64,000 nucleotides of DNA from Vulcanimicrobiota bacterium (GTDB lineage Bacteria > Vulcanimicrobiota > Xenobia > Xenobiales > JADMJV01), in the NCBI GenBank assembly GCA_017307785.1, contig JAFKGI010000002.1:62001-126000 (forward strand). The letters are read 5' to 3'. The notes under the pieces are model-generated. The model ran no database searches and was not told the DNA's origin. It saw nothing but the letters and a program-made list of their open reading frames with translations. Positions 59,426 through 64,000 of this stretch are shown piece by piece. The stretch's first letter is position 1. Each line of letters starts with the position of its first letter. The position numbers and the translations under genes are program-made.

Positions 59426-59875
59426 GTGAGTTCAGAACAAGTAGAGTATATTTGCCCCCAGTGCCGTCGGCGCACCGTGGTCAACGCCAAAGAGGGCGAA
59501 GAAGAAACCGTTTTTTGTCCTCGCTGCGAAATCGACATGAAGCCTTATGTCAAAACCTCGGAGATCGCCGCGGCGGCCGCTAACGCCCCCTCGTCGAGTG
59601 GCGGCGTCAGTGCAGCCACCAAAACCAAGGCGAAAACCACCAAGTCGCGCAAGGCGGCTGCGGATGGCGAACCCAAGGCCACCAAGACCAAGTCGACGCG
59701 CACCACCATCAAGGCCTCGGCCGCTCCCGCCCCCGTGGTTGTTCAGCCCGACTTTGGCGAGTTCCGCTGCCAGTGCTGCGGTCATCACAAAGTGGTGCCC
59801 CTGGGAACGGAAAAGCCCGCCGGTGGCTGGCGTTGCCCCTCTTGCTTCGTCAAGCTGGCCTGGCTCAAGTCCTAA
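59426..59875 (+). CDS. Protein with two zinc ribbons and a basic linker
   Basis: This is a 149-residue protein from GTG 59426. The first zinc ribbon is YICPQCRR...VFCPRCE (residues 8-34). Residues 46-100 are a Lys/Ala/Thr-rich, highly basic linker (TKTKAKTTKSRKAA). The second ribbon is FRCQCCGHH...WRCPSCF (about 111-142). The linker looks like those of nucleic-acid-compacting proteins, so DNA or RNA binding is plausible but unproven. It has its own terminator. Confidence 0.7.
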   Translation: MSSEQVEYICPQCRRRTVVNAKEGEEETVFCPRCEIDMKPYVKTSEIAAAAANAPSSSGGVSAATKTKAKTTKSRKAAADGEPKATKTKSTRTTIKASAAPAPVVVQPDFGEFRCQCCGHHKVVPLGTEKPAGGWRCPSCFVKLAWLKS

Positions 59876-59894
59876 GCGGACTTCGACTTCGAAA

Positions 59895-59925
59895 AAGAAG
59901 CGCTCTCAGGAGCGCTTCTTTTTTT
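59895..59925 (+). terminator. Intrinsic terminator of the zinc-ribbon gene
   Basis: AAGAAGCGCT (59895-59904) and AGCGCTTCTT (59911-59920) form a 10-bp stem with a CTCAGG loop, followed by a run of T to 59925. It is 20 bases after the stop. Confidence 0.9.
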
Positions 59926-60059
59926 GTGCGCGGATAAAAGTTCGTTTTTTCGTAGCAATTGGACCTGACCTCTGATGTTACCGTGTTCTCAAGAAAGAGT
60001 GCGATCCGTGAGAGAGGCCCAGCCCCCGCGTTCGCACCCGAGTCACCGGGAGGACCTTT

Positions 60060-60638
60060 ATGCTGCTAGCCTTGCGCAGTTACCAGAAAGTTCAAAATTG
60101 GCACCAGGCCGACGCCTGCTGTTCGACGGGCTCCGTGCGAAACGCCGCCGACCCCAAAAAGCCCAACCCGAACATCAACACCACTCTACCCGAGTCCGGC
60201 CCCGGCTTTCGCACCTACAACCGCGAAGAAAACGGCGTGGACCAGGTAGGTCTTCCGGAAACCATCGCCTTCATCCAGCGCCTGGGCGGCGAGTGGGAAA
60301 AGGAGAGCGACATCCCCTTCCAGGTGGGCGACATCAGCCGCGCCGGTGGCGGCTCCTTCCCTCCCCACGAAGCGCACCAGAACGGCACCGAAGCGGACCT
60401 TCGTCCTTTCCGCAAGGACGGCGCCATGGAGCCCACCAACATCAACGACGCCAGCTACGACCGCGACAAAACCCGCCAGTGGTGCCAGTTGGTCAAGCGT
60501 ATCGACCCGGGAGCGACCATTCTTTTCAATGACTCTCAGTTGATCAAAGAAGGGCTAACCCGTTTCTACAAAGGTCATCACAATCACTTGCACCTGCGCC
60601 CCAGCCTGACCAGCGACTCCCTGGATCAGGGCTGCTGA
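60060..60638 (+). CDS. MepA-like (LAS-type) murein endopeptidase
   Basis: This is a 192-residue protein from ATG 60060, preceded by GGGAGG. PPHEAHQNGTEADLRPF has the H-x6-D metal motif of MepA (HxxG-x-x-x-D-LRP) and KGHHNHLHLR near the end has the HxH. Together they form the zinc site of LAS peptidases (M15/M74), which cut peptidoglycan cross-links. ILFNDSQLI fits MepA's ILFND-x2-(V/L). Unlike MepA it has no signal peptide. It overlaps the converging phosphatase gene by 13 bases. Confidence 0.75.
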   Translation: MLLALRSYQKVQNWHQADACCSTGSVRNAADPKKPNPNINTTLPESGPGFRTYNREENGVDQVGLPETIAFIQRLGGEWEKESDIPFQVGDISRAGGGSFPPHEAHQNGTEADLRPFRKDGAMEPTNINDASYDRDKTRQWCQLVKRIDPGATILFNDSQLIKEGLTRFYKGHHNHLHLRPSLTSDSLDQGC

Positions 60639-62554
60639 ACTCTTTTGCGCAGGCGCACGCAGTTCTTCTCGTCGCGACGTTCATAGTGGAACTCGTCGAA
60701 GAGTTTGCGCGTCAGGTGAATCCCCAGTCCACCGATTCCTCGGTCTTCCAGGGCCGCCCCGGGATCGACCTCGGGGCCCTCAGCCAGCGGGTTGAAAGGT
60801 CGGGCGTCGTCCTGTAACTCGACCTCGAGCCAGCCGTCGGTCTGGTCGAGCGACAGCTGCAGCGTTCCCGACTGGCCCTCGCCATAGCCGTAGCTGACCG
60901 CATTGGTAAAGAGCTCCTCGATGGCCAACTGCAGAGCGTTGGTCACCGAGGGCGTCAGGTGGGCGGCGGCCGCAAAGCCGTCCACCGCTTCGGCCAGCCG
61001 GTCCAGTTCGCTCATCGAGTTACGAACCGAACAGCAAACCCGTCCTCCCTTGCCCAGGTAGGTCAGCACCAGGGCCGTGATATCGTCGGCCTGCGGTCCG
61101 CCCGCTTCGAAGGCACGCACCTCGGCCAGCAGCTTCTCGACCAGGGGGCGCGGTCGCAAGTCGCTCTGACGGGCGAAGAGTCGCTGCATGCGATCTTCTC
61201 CAAAGAGCTCCGAGTCGGGATTGTGAGCTTCACTGATTCCATCCGTATACATCACCAACGCCTGTCCCGGCTGCATCACGAACGAGGAAGTCTGGAAAGT
61301 GACGCCCTCGGCGGCCCCCAACCCCATCCCTCGGGTGCGTGGCAACTGTTCCGGAGCCTTATTGGCCGACAACAGGAAGGGCAGATTGTGGCCCCCGTTG
61401 GAAAACTGCACGTGGCCGGTGTTGACGTTGAGCACGATCACGAAGAGGGTCACAAACATGCTGGCTTCGTTGTTTTCGCAAAGCTCGTCATTGAGACGGC
61501 TCATCAGCACGCCGAGCTCGAGCCCCTGACGAGCGGTGGCCTTGATCAAGGTCTGAGTCACGGCCATAAAAAGAGCGGCCGGCACCCCCTTGCCCGAGAC
61601 ATCCCCCACCACCGCGAAAATGTGCTCATCGTCCAATTGGAAGAAGTCGTAAAGATCGCCACCCACTTCGCGGGAAGGCTCCAGGGTGGCATAGATGTCC
61701 ATCTGAGGGAGCGCCAGGAAAGCCGGGAATTTCTTGGGGACAATGCTCATCTGAATATGGCGGGCCACCTGCAACTCGCCCTCGATTCGCTCCTTGGCGG
61801 CGGTCGTCTGGCGCAAATGCACCACGCTCTGCTGAATTCGGCTCTCCATCTGCAGAAAAGACTCCGCCAGAGTCCCGATTTCACCGGCCGAGCGCGGCAC
61901 CAGATTGGCCAGCTCGGCACGCTTCGGGAAATCCGTGTCGAAATCGTGACGCGAAAGGGCTTCGGCACAATCTGTAAGCACCGTGACCGGACCGGTGACG
62001 CGGCGCACCGCCAGACTCACCAGACCCAGGCTCAGCAAGAAGATCAGCGCGATCGCGCCCCCCTGCACGGCCGCTTCGCGGAGAGCCGCCGCATAGACGA
62101 TTTCCAGGTCCATGCCGACGTGAATGTAACCGCCCACCCCGGCCATCACCGGAGCGGAAATGTCCAGGCGGCGCTGATCCGGCCCCAGAGCCAGACGGGT
62201 CGCCGTAATGCTCGTCGTGGAAACCGGCAGGTTGAGCACCTGCACCGGAACCTCCGGGACGAAGGTGTGGCAAACGGTCTCCCCCTGCCCATTGCTCAAA
62301 AAGAGGTAGGCCACGCCTTCCAGGGCCAGCGACTCATCCAAAATCGCCTGAACGGTGGCCAGGTCTCGATTGACCAGCAGCTCATCCGAGCTGCGCGAGA
62401 TACCTTGAGCGATGGCTCTTCCCTTGCTCTCGCATTCGCGCAGCAAATTGGCGTAAACACTCCAGACCGAAAGACTCACGGTGATCGTCAGCACCACCGC
62501 GAACATCAAAGAAGTCAGCAAAAGAGTTTGCCAGAAAAGCCCGCTCCGTCTCAT
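60626..62554 (-). CDS. SpoIIE-type Ser/Thr phosphatase with HAMP-like and HATPase domains
   Basis: This is a 642-residue membrane protein. Membrane helices near residues 10-30 and 165-185 enclose a periplasmic sensor domain. A HAMP-like stretch (RRVTGPVTVLTDCAEAL) is followed by a PP2C/SpoIIE domain, about 260-495 (EPSREVGGDLYDFF, VVGDVSGKGVPAALFM, MYTDGISEAHN, GGPQADDITALVL). The C-terminus (about 505-640) is an anti-sigma-type HATPase (LQLAIEELFTNAVSYGYG, DRGIGGLGIHLTRK). It thus joins phosphatase and kinase functions of a partner switch. The substrate is likely the STAS protein at 63860. Confidence 0.9.
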   Translation of the reverse strand: MRRSGLFWQTLLLTSLMFAVVLTITVSLSVWSVYANLLRECESKGRAIAQGISRSSDELLVNRDLATVQAILDESLALEGVAYLFLSNGQGETVCHTFVPEVPVQVLNLPVSTTSITATRLALGPDQRRLDISAPVMAGVGGYIHVGMDLEIVYAAALREAAVQGGAIALIFLLSLGLVSLAVRRVTGPVTVLTDCAEALSRHDFDTDFPKRAELANLVPRSAGEIGTLAESFLQMESRIQQSVVHLRQTTAAKERIEGELQVARHIQMSIVPKKFPAFLALPQMDIYATLEPSREVGGDLYDFFQLDDEHIFAVVGDVSGKGVPAALFMAVTQTLIKATARQGLELGVLMSRLNDELCENNEASMFVTLFVIVLNVNTGHVQFSNGGHNLPFLLSANKAPEQLPRTRGMGLGAAEGVTFQTSSFVMQPGQALVMYTDGISEAHNPDSELFGEDRMQRLFARQSDLRPRPLVEKLLAEVRAFEAGGPQADDITALVLTYLGKGGRVCCSVRNSMSELDRLAEAVDGFAAAAHLTPSVTNALQLAIEELFTNAVSYGYGEGQSGTLQLSLDQTDGWLEVELQDDARPFNPLAEGPEVDPGAALEDRGIGGLGIHLTRKLFDEFHYERRDEKNCVRLRKRVQQP

Positions 62555-63801
62555 CTGCGGGCAACTTTCTGGGCGGAGAGAACCGCCTTCCAGTTGGAGA
62601 GCGGCACGAACTGGTCACCTTGAACTCGAGTAAAATAGACGGTATGCAGCCCTTGATGCTGCTGCTTGCTGAAACTGACTGGAGATTCCAGGCCCAGAGG
62701 AAAATCATGAATGGATTCTGCCGCTCTGCGGATATTCGGCTGGTCATAGTCAGGAGCGCTGCGGCGCAAGATTTCCACCAGCATTTTGGCGCATAAATAG
62801 CCCTCGAAGCTCACGAAACTGTAGCGCAACGGCTGATAGTCGGCACCGGCCCCCAACAAGGCCGGGTCCGGCACGGGAGCACCGGCATCCATCGCCTGGC
62901 GATATTCCCGCACGGCCGGCAGGCGGATATCGTGGTAGGTGGGGACCACTTGACTGTTGACCAGGTAACGAGTGTAGTCCCGTCCGGTCTTCTTACTCTC
63001 CTTGAGCAGCAGAGCCAACATGCTCTCACTGCTGACAAAGGATACGTTGGCAATAGGAATTTTCCAACCCTGGTCACGAGCATCCCGGATGAAGCCGGCG
63101 CAGGGAGCATAGGTTCCGACGCAAATGACGTGATCCACTCCCGCATCTCGCAAAATCTTGACCTGAGCGGCGTAAGAGTCCTCATACTTCGAACCGCGTC
63201 GATAGGTCGCTTCAGCCCCGAGTTTGAGCTTGCGCTCGGTCAAAGCCCGACGCGTCCCCTCCCACCCGGAGCGCCCATAGGCATCGCATTGATAGAAAAT
63301 CCCGGTCTTATGGCAACCGGCATTGTAGAGGTGGTCGATCAAGCCGGCCGTCTCTTCTCGATAGGAAGCGCGCAGATTGAAGCACAGCTCTTCATAGGGC
63401 GGCATTCGCTGAGGCTGGGCTCCGGTCAAGGGAAACATGAGCAACTGCTGACGCGGGAAGCCGCCTTTCAGCAGAGGCAGCACTCGGGTAACCGTGGGCG
63501 TCCCGACGTAACCGAAAAGGAACAGCACCTTCTCCTGATGGACCAGATCGATGGTATTGAGAACAGCCGGCCCCGGATTGTAGCCGTCATTGCGCACCAC
63601 CAGCTGGATGGGACGTCCGTGGACGCCACCGGCCGCATTCACCTTTTGAAAATAAGCTTGAGCACCTCGGTATAATTCGATTCCCAGGGCTCGCGAGGGC
63701 CCCTGGAATGCGGCCGACATGCCGATACGCAGCGGTTCGCCCGGGCGCGACTGAGCGGCGCAATTCCAGACCAGGAGAAGAAAGAAAAGAAGCCATCGCA
63801 T
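62551..63801 (-). CDS. Type-1 periplasmic substrate-binding protein
   Basis: This is a 416-residue protein from ATG 63801 with a Sec signal (MRWLLFFLLLVWNCAAQS). LRIGMSAAFQGPSRALG and RGAQAYFQKVNAAGGVHGRPI are the opening of Peripla_BP_6-type amino acid binding proteins. FGYVGTPTVTRVLPLL and GIFYQCDAYGRSGWEGT also fit. No ABC permease or ATPase genes follow. Instead it overlaps the phosphatase start by four bases, so it more likely feeds a signal to that protein than an import channel. Confidence 0.85.
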   Translation of the reverse strand: MRWLLFFLLLVWNCAAQSRPGEPLRIGMSAAFQGPSRALGIELYRGAQAYFQKVNAAGGVHGRPIQLVVRNDGYNPGPAVLNTIDLVHQEKVLFLFGYVGTPTVTRVLPLLKGGFPRQQLLMFPLTGAQPQRMPPYEELCFNLRASYREETAGLIDHLYNAGCHKTGIFYQCDAYGRSGWEGTRRALTERKLKLGAEATYRRGSKYEDSYAAQVKILRDAGVDHVICVGTYAPCAGFIRDARDQGWKIPIANVSFVSSESMLALLLKESKKTGRDYTRYLVNSQVVPTYHDIRLPAVREYRQAMDAGAPVPDPALLGAGADYQPLRYSFVSFEGYLCAKMLVEILRRSAPDYDQPNIRRAAESIHDFPLGLESPVSFSKQQHQGLHTVYFTRVQGDQFVPLSNWKAVLSAQKVARR

Positions 63802-63859
63802 CGGCGCAGATTCCCTTTGAAAGCAAAGGAACCCCCCTCGGCTGCCAGAAAGAGGCCCG

Positions 63860-64000
63860 ATGGAAATCAAGGACGGTGAGCTCAGCGGCCATCTGGTCTT
63901 AGCCGTAGAGGGAAGGCTCGACGCCAATACCTCCGCGGTCTTTCAGGAACGCCTGCTCGGCGAAGTCGAAAAACGCCCTCAATCCCGCATTATCCTCGAT
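63860..64000 (+). CDS. STAS-domain anti-sigma-factor antagonist, N-terminal fragment
   Basis: The visible 47 residues begin MEIKDGELSGHLVLAVEGRLDANTSAVF in pattern. L-V-V-G-RLDA-T-A-x-F is the STAS / SpoIIAA start (GRLD). The window ends before the phosphorylated Ser or Thr. AGAGG lies before the ATG. It is divergent from the binding protein and phosphatase-HATPase genes and is a likely partner of both. Confidence 0.75.
   Translation, partial: MEIKDGELSGHLVLAVEGRLDANTSAVFQERLLGEVEKRPQSRIILD

Noticed and set aside
62551..63801. Ordinary ABC amino acid importer component
   Set aside because: No permease or ATPase genes lie beside it; it is coupled to a phosphatase gene instead. I kept it as a binding protein with a probable signalling role.

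Overview
The window is GC-rich, gene-dense bacterial chromosome with no tRNA, rRNA, transposase or phage gene that I can see. The host is Gram-negative-like: it has an ExbB-ExbD-TonB set, lipoproteins and periplasmic binding proteins. It also has a rich Ser/Thr kinase, SpoIIE phosphatase and GGDEF repertoire. I cannot place the lineage from sequence alone; a deep-branching phylum (Eremiobacterota/Vulcanimicrobiota-like) or a Myxococcota-like lifestyle would fit, both at low confidence. Genes are packed tightly. Many neighbours overlap by four bases (ATGA, GTGA, TTGA, CTGA), and many convergent pairs overlap at their 3' ends.

Region 1 (1-6830) holds housekeeping and accessory genes: the 3' end of a hydantoinase/oxoprolinase, a PilP-like secreted protein, a ChaC-like cyclotransferase, endonuclease I, exonuclease III, a DUF429 protein, an ion-channel-like membrane protein and a PAP2 phosphatase. 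Region 2 (6840-18060) is dominated by separately terminated, minus-strand hydrolases: three paralogous clostripain-family (C11) peptidases, an M4/M36-like metallopeptidase, an SGNH hydrolase and an MBL-fold hydrolase. A GNAT acetyltransferase, an AmpG-like transporter and a small DUF5684-like protein lie among them. A 61-bp palindromic repeat, in three units, lies upstream of the transporter.

Region 3 (18068-26087) holds an aminotransferase / glycosyltransferase / ABC-exporter operon of ArnB/ArnC type, an SDR, and an operon with a CutA protein, an ECF S component and a nucleotide-carrier-like transporter. Region 4 (26141-31456) holds two tandem 2-isopropylmalate-synthase-like genes that have lost complementary catalytic parts, a lipoprotein, and a TonB system behind a palindromic operator. 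Region 5 (31445-43886) holds PhoH, fructose-bisphosphatase, and a long plus-strand run with a fused CoA-transferase, a PLP enzyme, a GAF-GGDEF protein, an esterase, a zinc-finger protein that apparently starts at CTG, and an isopropylmalate/isocitrate dehydrogenase.

Region 6 (43983-50167) holds a Ser/Thr kinase fused to a periplasmic amino-acid-type receptor, a lone rpsR, a DUF1015 protein and an amidohydrolase. Region 7 (50166-59287) is the most unusual: a coupled operon of a radical SAM protein, a tubulin-like protein and a zinc-ribbon Hsp70/actin-like ATPase. Divergent from it is a zinc-ribbon beta-propeller gene, followed by a 2OG-Fe dioxygenase and an alpha/beta hydrolase. Region 8 (59426-64000) has a double zinc-ribbon protein, an MepA-like endopeptidase, and a signalling module of a receptor, a SpoIIE phosphatase with HATPase domain, and a STAS protein cut by the window edge.

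Two cross-cutting themes stand out. First, six proteins, five of them predicted hydrolases without a Sec signal, share a short N-terminal D-[SRK]-[VF]-x-[LF] motif at residues 25-43, which may be an uncharacterised export or sorting leader. Second, type-1 periplasmic receptors are twice tied to Ser/Thr phosphorylation: once by fusion, once by operon.
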